Source: Verrucomicrobia bacterium CG1_02_43_26 (GTDB taxonomy: Bacteria; Verrucomicrobiota; Verrucomicrobiia; Opitutales; CG1-02-43-26). Taken from it: a stretch of DNA of 64,000 nt. This document shows, piece by piece, positions 1 through 7,497 of this stretch (its first letter is position 1; each line of letters opens with the position of its first letter). Position numbers and translations under genes: made by a program. The stretch covers positions 186,001 through 250,000 of the forward strand of contig MNWT01000006.1 in the NCBI GenBank assembly GCA_001872735.1, given 5' to 3'. The notes below the pieces were generated by a model. It was not told where the DNA came from. It saw only the letters and a program-made list of their open reading frames with translations, and did not search any database.

Positions 1-32
1 TCCACCGCGTCTGCCGATTCCGCCATCTGGGC
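1..32 (-). tRNA. tRNA-Leu, 5' part only (cut by window edge)
   Basis: Read on the minus strand from base 32, the sequence begins GCCCAGATGGCGGAATCGGC and continues AGACGCGGTGGA. That is the acceptor strand (GCCCAGA) and D-arm of a class II bacterial tRNA-Leu; the E. coli gene starts GCCGAAGTGGCGAAATCGGT. The anticodon, variable arm and 3' end lie outside the window, so the isoacceptor cannot be named. Family recognition is by sequence similarity of the acceptor and D-arm only. Confidence 0.85.
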
Positions 33-134
33 ATTTGAAGAGGTTCAAAGATCGCATTAATTTTTTTTAAACGCAAGCTTTGTCTTTCAAGAAGCAAAAT
101 TTTTTCGCCAGTACCCAATAGGCATCTTTTTATG

Positions 135-162
135 TGGACATTTTTATTTAATTAGTTATAAT
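135..162 (+). promoter_or_regulatory. sigma70-type promoter for the 198-aa secreted protein
   Basis: A -35 element TGGACA (135-140) and a perfect -10 TATAAT (157-162) are separated by 16 bases. The -10 lies 24 bases before the ATG at 187. No Shine-Dalgarno sequence is visible in the short AT-rich leader. Confidence 0.6.
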
Positions 163-186
163 TTATTAAAGTTAATATTAAATATT

Positions 187-783
187 ATGAAATTAATGAA
201 ATCACTTAAATATATATCTTTAACGGTCATAGCGTTTTCTGTTACGCTTTTTTCATTTGCGGGTGAAAAAACTTATACTGTGGGAGGCCATGCTGTATCG
301 GTAAACGATCACTACCTGTCCGGCGCTATGCTGGTAGCATTACCTGCTCCTAAAATTGATAATTCCTGGTCTGCTATGGCAAAATTGCCGTATCAAGGCG
401 TAACCGCTATGTTCAGTAGCATGCGCAGTCAATACGAAGGACAGATTAAGCAGCTAGCCAATGATATTCCTTACCTCACCTATGTGGCCAGACGCGAGTT
501 AGACCGTAATCAGGTCGAATCAACAACGGATGCCATCAATGAATTGATCGCCAATATCCTTCACGATAAACGCAGGGCAATTGGCTACGAGTTCAAGAGT
601 ATGACACCGGATTACCTGCAGGCATCCATTTTTAAACGTAATATTAAGAAATACAACGATCCTTACGGCCCAACCATCAGCTATTTACGCGCTCAGGGTA
701 AAAACTGGAATGATATTATCACAAGCGCATGTAAGCCAAATGGCGGTGACTTGTCTTGGTTAAATTTGGGCAAATGGTTCTAA
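187..783 (+). CDS. Secreted protein of unknown function (198 aa)
   Basis: The first ~25 residues form a typical Sec signal peptide: basic start MKLMKSLK, hydrophobic core, and a likely cleavage site at SFAG/EK. The mature part is about 172 residues, mixed charged and aromatic, with no cysteine pair or repeat that I recognise, and two central stretches rich in charged residues likely to be helical. The gene stands alone: a good promoter is just upstream and a bidirectional terminator follows the TAA by about 22 bases. I do not recognise the family. The export call is firm; periplasmic or secreted location is inferred because no lipobox or late membrane segment is seen. Confidence 0.7.
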   Translation: MKLMKSLKYISLTVIAFSVTLFSFAGEKTYTVGGHAVSVNDHYLSGAMLVALPAPKIDNSWSAMAKLPYQGVTAMFSSMRSQYEGQIKQLANDIPYLTYVARRELDRNQVESTTDAINELIANILHDKRRAIGYEFKSMTPDYLQASIFKRNIKKYNDPYGPTISYLRAQGKNWNDIITSACKPNGGDLSWLNLGKWF

Positions 784-804
784 TAAGCCTTTTTCAATAA
801 CATA

Positions 805-836
805 AAAAGCCAGAGGAAATTACCCCTCTGGCTTTT
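805..836. terminator. Bidirectional intrinsic terminator
   Basis: A 12-bp stem AAAAGCCAGAGG (805-816) pairs with CCTCTGGCTTTT (825-836) around an 8-base loop. T-runs on both strands suit it to end both the plus-strand secreted gene and the convergent EamA gene. Confidence 0.9.
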
Positions 837-860
837 GTGTTATAAAGATTAATAGAATGA

Positions 861-1802
861 CTATTCCACGGGCACAGGTGCTTCTTGTGCTGTCGCTTCT
901 GGCTTCCCTTCTTGCTGTTGGCTTTCTCTCTCCCGCTTCGTTTCATAATAAACAATGAATAGCGTACTCGGAATAATGACAACTGCGCCTAAAAGCGTCA
1001 TAAACGCCGGTACCTCTTGGAAGAACAAGTAACCGGTTATACCCGCGATCACTAGCTCAAAATAGCGGAATGGAGAGAGCGCGGATGCATCCACTGCCGC
1101 AAATGCCTTTAGTAAAAAGAATAAGAGCAAATTACCGCCACACCCTAGTCCAAAAAACAATAGCCATTGCTGGGTTGTAGGCGCTTGCCAGACATTGATC
1201 GCCGGGATAAGCCCTAGCAGCATAGTGACCAGCGCAGAATAGAACAACATGCTTAACATCGTTTCCTTAACCACAAACTTCTTATTCGTGACATCTAATG
1301 CCGCAAACATCAACGCAGATAATAGGAGCAGAAGCGTCATCGGGTTAAAGTTGCCCTCGCTTGGTTGTAATACAAGGATCACGCCCGCAAAACCCGCAAT
1401 AGTAGCGATCCAGCGTTGCCATCCTACTCGCTCACTCAGGAAGAAAATGGCTAAGATCAGAACGAAAATAGGAATCGTGAAATTGATAACCGTGGCTACC
1501 GTAATCGGTACAATGGACAGGCCATAGACCCAAAGGGCTATTCCGCCATAAAGTAACGCGCCCCGCATAATATGCACTCCCGGGCGAGATGTGGAAAAGG
1601 ATTTTTTTCCAAAATAGATCATGAAGGGGATTAATACGATAGTCGCAAACAAAAACCTTAAAAAGGTCACCTGCATCGCATGCATATTGCTGCCTAGGTG
1701 TTTCGTGAATACATCGTTTAAGTTACTGACCATCAGGCTGAGGGTATACCACATAATGCCTATCAGATAAGTGTACCGGTGTCTTTTATTGAGAATTTTC
1801 AT
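861..1802 (-). CDS. EamA/DMT-family transporter (10 TM drug/metabolite permease)
   Basis: Inner-membrane permease of the drug/metabolite transporter superfamily. About ten hydrophobic segments fall in two EamA halves (residues ~10-140 and ~150-290), the usual 300-aa architecture. The C-terminus is a soluble charged tail of ~25 residues rich in E, K and A. The frame is open further upstream, but ATG 1802 (MKILNKRH) is chosen because AAGGAG sits 6 bases before it, and the upstream extension would run into a terminator. Substrate cannot be read from sequence; EamA members export amino acids, nucleosides or metabolites. A 16-bp perfect palindrome sits between gene and upstream terminator and may be an operator. 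Confidence 0.85.
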   Translation of the reverse strand: MKILNKRHRYTYLIGIMWYTLSLMVSNLNDVFTKHLGSNMHAMQVTFLRFLFATIVLIPFMIYFGKKSFSTSRPGVHIMRGALLYGGIALWVYGLSIVPITVATVINFTIPIFVLILAIFFLSERVGWQRWIATIAGFAGVILVLQPSEGNFNPMTLLLLLSALMFAALDVTNKKFVVKETMLSMLFYSALVTMLLGLIPAINVWQAPTTQQWLLFFGLGCGGNLLLFFLLKAFAAVDASALSPFRYFELVIAGITGYLFFQEVPAFMTLLGAVVIIPSTLFIVYYETKRERESQQQEGKPEATAQEAPVPVE

Positions 1803-1816
1803 AGCGCTCCTTTTTG

Positions 1817-1832
1817 ATATATCTAGATATAT
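1817..1832. promoter_or_regulatory. 16-bp perfect palindrome upstream of the EamA gene
   Basis: ATATATCTAGATATAT is a perfect dyad 14 bases before the EamA ATG, just 5' of its Shine-Dalgarno. Position fits a repressor operator; no regulator is identified. Confidence 0.4.
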
Positions 1833-1881
1833 TGATCTGTTGATGCTGATGGTTTTTGGGTCACTTGTCAAGCGAGCAAAC

Positions 1882-1917
1882 AAAAAACCCAAGTTTCTTG
1901 TTTTACTTGGGTTTTTT
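1882..1917. terminator. Bidirectional intrinsic terminator
   Basis: AAAAAACCCAAGT (1882-1894) pairs with ACTTGGGTTTTTT (1905-1917) around a 10-base loop. It lies directly downstream of the minus-strand 157-aa gene and insulates the EamA gene. Confidence 0.9.
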
Positions 1918-1976
1918 GCTTAAATCAATGCAGTTGAGGGCACTGAAAATCTTTTTACAATCGAGGCCTGCTTAGT

Positions 1977-2450
1977 CTATATTTTTTTAAATGCATCGGG
2001 ATTTAAAACTTCCTCTAAGAAGGTATCAATGTCGAAATCTTCAACGGATTCCGTATTGATTGCTTCGGAAAACAAATCAGGTATATTGTTTTCCGAAGTA
2101 ACTTGACAAATATGTTGGGCGATTGTTTCTTCTTCTCGTTTCAGGTTAATGCCCAATTGCATTTTAAAATCATTTATGATGCCAATTTTGCGTTGCACCT
2201 TTTCTACAACCTCATTATTTTTGGCTGTCTGTAGGTACTGTTCGTGCACGATACCCAAGTTTGTTAAGAAGTCGTAATCATCCTTTGTGGCAGTATTTAC
2301 ATTTGATCCTTTAAGTATCCCCTTCACCACTTCTTTAAACGTAGCTTTTGGGTGAAGCCACTCGGGGTTCGACTTTTTCTTAAGGGGTTCTTTGTCTAAA
2401 TGATTGTAATTGGCTGGCTTTGTTACACGTGTGCTTATTTTGTTATTCAT
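1977..2450 (-). CDS. Hypothetical cytoplasmic/possibly secreted orphan (157 aa)
   Basis: No recognised domain. The N-terminal ~30 residues are polar and rich in N, K, S and T (MNNKISTRVTKPANYNHLDK) with no signal peptide or membrane segment. The rest is acidic to mixed and predicted mostly helical, ending in an acidic patch (ESVEDFDIDTFLEEVL). It is a single gene with its own terminator and an unusual inverted-repeat element in its 5' flank. Similar polar N-termini occur on other orphan genes of this window (4823-6871, 47389-48054); that style is seen in type III secretion substrates, but this is only a compositional hint. Confidence 0.6.
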   Translation of the reverse strand: MNNKISTRVTKPANYNHLDKEPLKKKSNPEWLHPKATFKEVVKGILKGSNVNTATKDDYDFLTNLGIVHEQYLQTAKNNEVVEKVQRKIGIINDFKMQLGINLKREEETIAQHICQVTSENNIPDLFSEAINTESVEDFDIDTFLEEVLNPDAFKKI

Positions 2451-2477
2451 TACTTAATGGTAGTTGTTATTATCGTG

Positions 2478-2558
2478 TAATATGCGGCCAGTTTTATTCA
2501 TGGCAAGGTAAAACTGGTCACGAATTCGCTCATAAGCCCTTGCGTGGCCGCATTATTA
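2478..2558. other. Two overlapping inverted repeats between lpxA and the 157-aa gene
   Basis: An outer stem, TAATATGCGGCCA (2478-2490) with TGGCCGCATTATTA (2545-2558), is near perfect. A second stem, CCAGTTTTA (2488-2496) with TAAAACTGG (2509-2517), shares the CCA bases, so the two are mutually exclusive. This looks like a switchable RNA structure or a small palindromic element. It lacks a T-run, and the T-arm needed for a tRNA is absent. Confidence 0.5.
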
Positions 2559-2597
2559 TTTCGCACATTGTTACAGCAATAAACTGAGGCTTACTGC

Positions 2598-3398
2598 TTA
2601 AGCCAATCCACGTTTGCTGTTTTCTATAAACTTTAGTACGCGTTGTACTAGAGGATGGCTATTGCTGCTATCGTTTTTAAGCGTTTCTATTGCTTGAGCC
2701 CGGTTTAGGCCCTTGCGATAAAATGTTTTGTAAATCATGCGTATGACGGCCATGTCTTCTGGGGTAAATCCAGAACGCTCTAACCCAACTTTATTGAAAA
2801 TACGTACACAAGCAGGTGTGCCATCTGCAATCATATAGGGCATAACATCTTGTACGACCTTAGAGCTAGCGCCTAACATGGCATAATCTCCGATGGCGCA
2901 AAATTGATGTACACCGACGCCCCAGCCGACATTTACATTATCAGCTACAGTAACATGCCCTCCAAGCGCTGCATGGCTACTCATCACCATGTGGTTTCCC
3001 ACAATACAATCGTGTGCAACATGGCTATAAGCTAAGAGCACATTGTTGTCGCCGAGGATGGTGTATTCGTCATCGTAGGTCGCGCAGTGCACGGTTACAG
3101 ACTCGCGAAACACGTTTTTATTCCCGATCTTGAGCCCGGGACAGCCCCCACGGTACTTTAGGTCATGTGTTTTTGCTCCAATATAAGCATATGGAAAAAC
3201 TTCATTACCCTCACCCATTTCCGTTCTGCCATCAACGGAAGCATGGTGATGTATATTGTTGTCGTTGCCAATAATTGCCTGAGGGCCAATATAGGCATAT
3301 GCGCCAATAGTGACGCCTTCCCCTATTTGGGCGCCCTTTTCAATGACCGCGGTCGGGTGAATGGTGTTTGATAAAGTTGTACTAGGCATTGTTGGCAT
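2598..3398 (-). CDS. lpxA: UDP-N-acetylglucosamine O-acyltransferase LpxA
   Basis: First enzyme of lipid A synthesis: moves a 3-hydroxyacyl chain from acyl carrier protein to the 3-OH of UDP-GlcNAc in the cytoplasm. Residues ~10-190 are a left-handed beta helix of hexapeptide repeats ([14 protein letters not shown]). The catalytic histidine is H126 in [13 protein letters not shown], matching E. coli H125. The C-terminal ~70 residues form the usual helical cap. Length 266 is normal. The ATG overlaps the 3' end of lpxC-fabZ by 17 bases, so the two are translated from one message. A second Met at residue 4 is an alternative start. Confidence 0.97.
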   Translation of the reverse strand: MPTMPSTTLSNTIHPTAVIEKGAQIGEGVTIGAYAYIGPQAIIGNDNNIHHHASVDGRTEMGEGNEVFPYAYIGAKTHDLKYRGGCPGLKIGNKNVFRESVTVHCATYDDEYTILGDNNVLLAYSHVAHDCIVGNHMVMSSHAALGGHVTVADNVNVGWGVGVHQFCAIGDYAMLGASSKVVQDVMPYMIADGTPACVRIFNKVGLERSGFTPEDMAVIRMIYKTFYRKGLNRAQAIETLKNDSSNSHPLVQRVLKFIENSKRGLA

Positions 3399-4716
3399 CC
3401 ATTACAGTGAACATGACTTCCGCAGAAGAAACAGGCTTGCCGTTGACCTTGCAGACACATTCCGCAACCCCCAAAAGGCTTCCTCGCGCTGCTTTTTCTT
3501 TGGTCATCTTGGCGTGAATTTCTAATTGATCTCCGGGCTCCACGGGCTTCCTGAATTTGACTTTGTCGCAACTCATGAAGAGTGCCACTTTGTTTTCAGC
3601 GCTCGTGCGGCGCAACATCAGCATTCCGGCAGCTTGTGCCATGGCCTCTACTTGCAATACACCCGGCATGACGGGTTGCCCTGGGAAGTGGCCCTGGAAA
3701 TAAGGTTCATTGATGGTAACATTCTTAATAGCGATAAGCTCATCATCACCCTTGATCTCGATCACGCGATCGATCATCACAAACGGGTAGCGATGTGGCA
3801 GGGTGTCCAGTACGCGGCGTATATCCAAGCTGGTTTCTGTAGCTAAAATGGTTTTGGGAAGATCGGCTTTAGCGCCTTTGCGTTTCTTATTTTCTTTTTG
3901 ATTTAATAAGGCCTTGGTAAAGGCAGCATTGAGTGCATGCCCAGTGCGGACTGCTATGATGTGCGCCTTAAGGGGCATGCCTAGTAGGGCAATATCGCCA
4001 ACGATGTCTAGGATTTTATGCCGTACCATCTCGTCTTTAAAGCGCAGGGGCTCTTTCGACAGGATTTTATCGCCTTTAATCACAATGGCGCAATCGAGGC
4101 TACCTCCACGTATCTTGCCCATTTGGAGCAATTTTTCAATGTCCTCGTAAATCGTAAACGTGCGTGCCGGCGCTATATCGGCAATATAGGTTTCCGGGTC
4201 AATATCTATGGAAAGATGCTGGGTGTGTATTCCACGGTCATCCGCCGATGTGCAGGTAATTTTTAACCCGTCATAGGGCAGAGCGATAATAGAACGGTTA
4301 CCTTCAGAGAGGCATACAGGCTCGGTTAGCGTAAAATATTCCCGGTCTTTATCTTGCTCAACGGGTTCGGCTTGTTGGAGTAGGTTGACAAAATGTTTTG
4401 CCGAACCATCTAAAATGGGGGGCTCGGACGCATCAATTTCAATCAGGACATTATCAATGCCCATGCCGTTTAACGCACTTAAAACATGCTCAATCGTGTG
4501 CAGCTTGGTGTGCCCTGATTGAATGGTTGTTCCTCGTATCAAATCGGTTACAAGATTGACATCCATCTTGAGTTCCGGTTTGCCGTATAAATCTTTGCGA
4601 CGGAAAACGATACCGTGGTCTACCGGAGCAGGATAGAACGTCATGTGGACATCTTCGCCTGTGTGCAGGCCTTTCCCGTTTATTGTGACTTCACGTAATA
4701 TGCTTCTTTGCTTCAT
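3382..4716 (-). CDS. lpxC-fabZ: Bifunctional LpxC deacetylase / FabZ dehydratase
   Basis: Fusion of two lipid-pathway enzymes. Residues 1-~275 are LpxC, the zinc UDP-3-O-acyl-GlcNAc deacetylase and committed step of lipid [10 protein letters not shown] carries E76 and zinc ligand H77, H233 and D237 ([10 protein letters not shown]) complete the site, and H260 is in [10 protein letters not shown] Lys-rich linker (~272-285) leads to FabZ, the 3-hydroxyacyl-ACP dehydratase: [11 protein letters not shown] (H308), [13 protein letters not shown] (H343) and [11 protein letters not shown] (E357). This fusion is known from Bacteroidota and relatives. It is followed by overlapping lpxA, so acyl-chain supply and use are linked. 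An inverted repeat directly abuts the ATG and could limit translation. Confidence 0.97.
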   Translation of the reverse strand: MKQRSILREVTINGKGLHTGEDVHMTFYPAPVDHGIVFRRKDLYGKPELKMDVNLVTDLIRGTTIQSGHTKLHTIEHVLSALNGMGIDNVLIEIDASEPPILDGSAKHFVNLLQQAEPVEQDKDREYFTLTEPVCLSEGNRSIIALPYDGLKITCTSADDRGIHTQHLSIDIDPETYIADIAPARTFTIYEDIEKLLQMGKIRGGSLDCAIVIKGDKILSKEPLRFKDEMVRHKILDIVGDIALLGMPLKAHIIAVRTGHALNAAFTKALLNQKENKKRKGAKADLPKTILATETSLDIRRVLDTLPHRYPFVMIDRVIEIKGDDELIAIKNVTINEPYFQGHFPGQPVMPGVLQVEAMAQAAGMLMLRRTSAENKVALFMSCDKVKFRKPVEPGDQLEIHAKMTKEKAARGSLLGVAECVCKVNGKPVSSAEVMFTVMDANNA

Positions 4717-4758
4717 GGGCTAGCCGTTTGAAATAGAATTATTGTAAACTACTAGCCC
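4717..4758 (-). promoter_or_regulatory. Inverted repeat abutting the lpxC-fabZ start codon
   Basis: In the lpxC leader, GGGCTAG pairs with CTAGCCC (plus-strand 4752-4758 and 4717-4723) across a 28-base loop; the 3' arm touches the ATG. Folding would hide the ribosome site, where no clear Shine-Dalgarno is seen. Translational control is inferred from position only. Confidence 0.4.
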
Positions 4759-4822
4759 AAAATGTAAACCCGAAAATAAATGAAGTTCGAGGATCACTGT
4801 TTGTCTTACCAATTAGCCAAAA

Positions 4823-6871
4823 TTAATAGCGATTCCAGACTCTGTTCCATAAAGAAAGGGCTGGTGGGTTTGCTAATAGCTTTAGGAAATCCCGCTCTTT
4901 TGGCGCTTCTAGAACGATTGCTGCCATGTTTTCATGAATTTTATTAGCTTTAGAACTGTCTCTAAATAGGTTCCATGCGTCTTGGCTTTGTTGGATGGAT
5001 TTAAACACATTATTCGCTAAGCTATCAGTGGCTGGAATATCAGAATTCTTTTTTTCAATCTCAAGCTGCTTTTGGAAGAACGCAAACAGGAAATCGACAA
5101 GTCGCTTTAAATCTTCGGCCGTTAACGTACCATTGATGAGTGCGGCAATAATGGCAGAGTTTGTCATCAGGTTGTTTAAAATTTCTCCTTTGGATTTTGT
5201 TCCCCAGGTAAAGCTTGGCATCACTCCATGCCCGCCTTCTCCCTTGTCGCGGCCCTTTGGCCTAGGGGCTGTTTTAACAGTGGAGAAATAATCATCCATT
5301 TCCCGTGCTCTTTTCACTAAAGCAACCTTTTCGTCATTTTGTAGCGCGTTAGTGTCCAGCTTTGTCTGGATGTTTTTGATAAATTCCTGCCAAGATCCTT
5401 GTGAACTGGATTTCCAGTTGGTGGTCACTCGTTTGATCGAGTCAATAAATTCACTATGCTCTCTTAGTGTATCTATCTTCTCTATCTCTTTTTTCTCTAT
5501 CTCTATTCTCTCTTCATTTGTCCATCCAACTTCTCGTCCTAGTACTAGAGGTTTTGGATTCGGCACAAGTGGATTAATTATTTCGGAATTTGTTTTTGGC
5601 AACGGGTTAGGCCCAAAGAAGACGTCGTTCCTTTTCTTTATAGGAACAATTTGATCAACTATTGGATCTAGGGGCATCTCATTTTTTAGTAATTCGACTT
5701 CTGTTTTTGGTAAAACCTCTTTCACGACAATTGGCTCAACTATTGTATTATTTGGGAGCATCTCTACTGGCTTCTTTTCAACAACCTTAACCTCTGCTTC
5801 CACATTATATTCTAAGAGTTTTTTATTTTCAAAACGCGCTGTCTTGTCGTTATCGCCTCCTGTTATTTCCTGCATTTGGGTAAACGCTTCGAATACTTCG
5901 GGGTTTATTTCTACCTTGATTTTAGAAACCCCAGATTTCCAAGCTTCGTTGCTTTGTTTCTGGAAAAATGTGTTATTATTAAAATTCGGATTCTTAAAGT
6001 TCTCTAAAAATTCCGGGCCTATCTGCCAGGTAACAGTTGTCCCTTCCTGTTGGGAGCCATCGCCACCATTGCTGTCGTTGCTGAGTACGAGTTCCTGGCC
6101 GTCAGCGTTGTCATTACCCGTACCTTGAATCAGGTCAAGTTCCTTTTTCTTATTGGGATTGACGAAGGTGATCTGGTAATCGCCGTTTTCTAATTTTTCA
6201 ATGGGTAATTTCGATTGCTTAAATAGATTAACACTCTTATCGCCGTTCACCTGGATTTCCGTGTTGATAGGCGTAATATTATCATTAACTGTTGTTAATG
6301 TTCCGTCATTACGCTGTTCTTGCAATACACTGTCCCCATGAAGCTTCGTTTCGTTAAGCATCTTGTCTGTATCACGACCTACATTCTTGAAGTTAACGGG
6401 ATTTAAATTTTTACTGATCTGCTTAAGAATTTCAGGCTTAAGCGTGTACTCCACCTCTTTCGGGTTGGGTATAAGGGTTATTGCTTTACTTGTGTTAACT
6501 AACGGGTTGTCCGCCTCTTTGTTAACTTCTGCGGTGTTGTTTTGGATCTTCTCGGTTTGCTCGATAACGTCGTCATTTAAATTATAGTCGATATCGGTAT
6601 AATCAAATTCTTCGAATGGGGTATCATCTTTTTTGTTACGATTGATATAGTTATTCACGGAACGCATAATCCCACTCTTATCGTAGTATTCCGATTGCAA
6701 TTCATTAAATTTTTTAACATCAAACTTGCGCAACCCGCCCTCTTTCTTGAAGCCTTTCAATAAAAGATCTTTGCCGCTTTCTTCAAAGGAAATAGCATTG
6801 GGATCGTAGGTTACCTTTTCTCCTGAAATGAATTTATAGAATTTGTTTGCTGTATTTGTAACGTAGTTCAT
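4823..6871 (-). CDS. Large orphan protein, low-complexity (682 aa)
   Basis: No recognised domain and no signal peptide. The N-terminus (MNYVTNTANKFYKFISGEKV) is polar. Residues ~100-330 are rich in N, D, Q and T and look disordered. Residues ~360-470 contain a proline/valine/glutamate-rich stretch with loosely repeated PIV and LPK/LPN units. The C-terminal third (~470-682) is more ordered and helical, with a hydrophobic patch ~585-605 (NSAIIAALINGTLTAEDLKR) and ending LWNRVWNRY. Plain cysteines are lacking. It is monocistronic, with an AT-rich 250-bp divergent region upstream. Possible roles are a structural or secreted protein; a type III effector or translocator is speculative. Confidence 0.6.
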   Translation of the reverse strand: MNYVTNTANKFYKFISGEKVTYDPNAISFEESGKDLLLKGFKKEGGLRKFDVKKFNELQSEYYDKSGIMRSVNNYINRNKKDDTPFEEFDYTDIDYNLNDDVIEQTEKIQNNTAEVNKEADNPLVNTSKAITLIPNPKEVEYTLKPEILKQISKNLNPVNFKNVGRDTDKMLNETKLHGDSVLQEQRNDGTLTTVNDNITPINTEIQVNGDKSVNLFKQSKLPIEKLENGDYQITFVNPNKKKELDLIQGTGNDNADGQELVLSNDSNGGDGSQQEGTTVTWQIGPEFLENFKNPNFNNNTFFQKQSNEAWKSGVSKIKVEINPEVFEAFTQMQEITGGDNDKTARFENKKLLEYNVEAEVKVVEKKPVEMLPNNTIVEPIVVKEVLPKTEVELLKNEMPLDPIVDQIVPIKKRNDVFFGPNPLPKTNSEIINPLVPNPKPLVLGREVGWTNEERIEIEKKEIEKIDTLREHSEFIDSIKRVTTNWKSSSQGSWQEFIKNIQTKLDTNALQNDEKVALVKRAREMDDYFSTVKTAPRPKGRDKGEGGHGVMPSFTWGTKSKGEILNNLMTNSAIIAALINGTLTAEDLKRLVDFLFAFFQKQLEIEKKNSDIPATDSLANNVFKSIQQSQDAWNLFRDSSKANKIHENMAAIVLEAPKERDFLKLLANPPALSLWNRVWNRY

Positions 6872-7122
6872 GTGCTTGGAGGTATAATTATATTATAACT
6901 ATCTATATTATCATTTTATTGCTATACTGTAAAGCATTTATTGATCATCCACAGATGATTTTTTAGTGACTACTATCTTTTTATTGTGTAAAATAAATAC
7001 ATAAGGAAGGCCTGCAGGCATCGGAGCATTTAAGAAGATCTATCGCTCCAACACAAGACTTGTACCATCACAGCGTTTTAGGTTTGCCTCTAAACGCAGA
7101 AGCTGTTTTCGTTTTAGGAGTT

Positions 7123-7494
7123 ATGGATAAATTAGAAGAAATTTTCAAGTTACAGTCTGAGTTAAATAAACGCATAGGTGTAAACGTAGAAAGCCTGAAC
7201 GAAGAGGGTAAGGCTCACTGGCTTTTGAATTATACGCGCGCCATGCAGCAGGAAATGGCAGAGTTAATCGATTCTGTTCCCTGGAAATGGTGGGCAAAGT
7301 ACCAAGAGTTTGATCAACAAAACGCTAAGGTCGAAATTGTAGACTTGTTTCACTTTCTGATTTCCATGGCTCAGGTCATGGGCATGTCCGCGGATGATGT
7401 TTACCAAGCCTACTTGAAGAAAAATCAGGTCAATCACGAGCGCCAGGAGTCCGGATACAAGGTAAAGGACGAAAACGACTCCAAGCACATTTAA
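7123..7494 (+). CDS. dUTPase_2 / MazG-like all-alpha NTP pyrophosphatase (123 aa)
   Basis: Likely hydrolyses dUTP or a related nucleotide to the monophosphate and PPi, as in the dimeric dUTPase family. Metal-site acidic residues are visible as EMAELIDS (first pair) and EIVDLFHFLIS (second pair), separated by the W-K-W-W segment. The tail KKNQVNHERQESGYK matches the KN-x-x-N-x-x-RQ-x-x-GY end of dUTPase_2 proteins. The start is set at ATG 7123 because TAGGAG lies just upstream; the frame is open to 7060, but those residues are unlike the family. It is convergent with ubiB, with three bases between stop codons. Substrate choice between dUTP and dCTP is not resolvable here. Confidence 0.8.
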   Translation: MDKLEEIFKLQSELNKRIGVNVESLNEEGKAHWLLNYTRAMQQEMAELIDSVPWKWWAKYQEFDQQNAKVEIVDLFHFLISMAQVMGMSADDVYQAYLKKNQVNHERQESGYKVKDENDSKHI

Positions 7495-7497
7495 GCC

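Noticed and set aside
2478..2558. A tRNA-like fold from the TGCGGCC/GGCCGCA stem
   Set aside because: The ends could mimic a 7-bp acceptor stem, but there is no T-loop (GGTTCGAATCC-like) and the inner stem breaks the cloverleaf.
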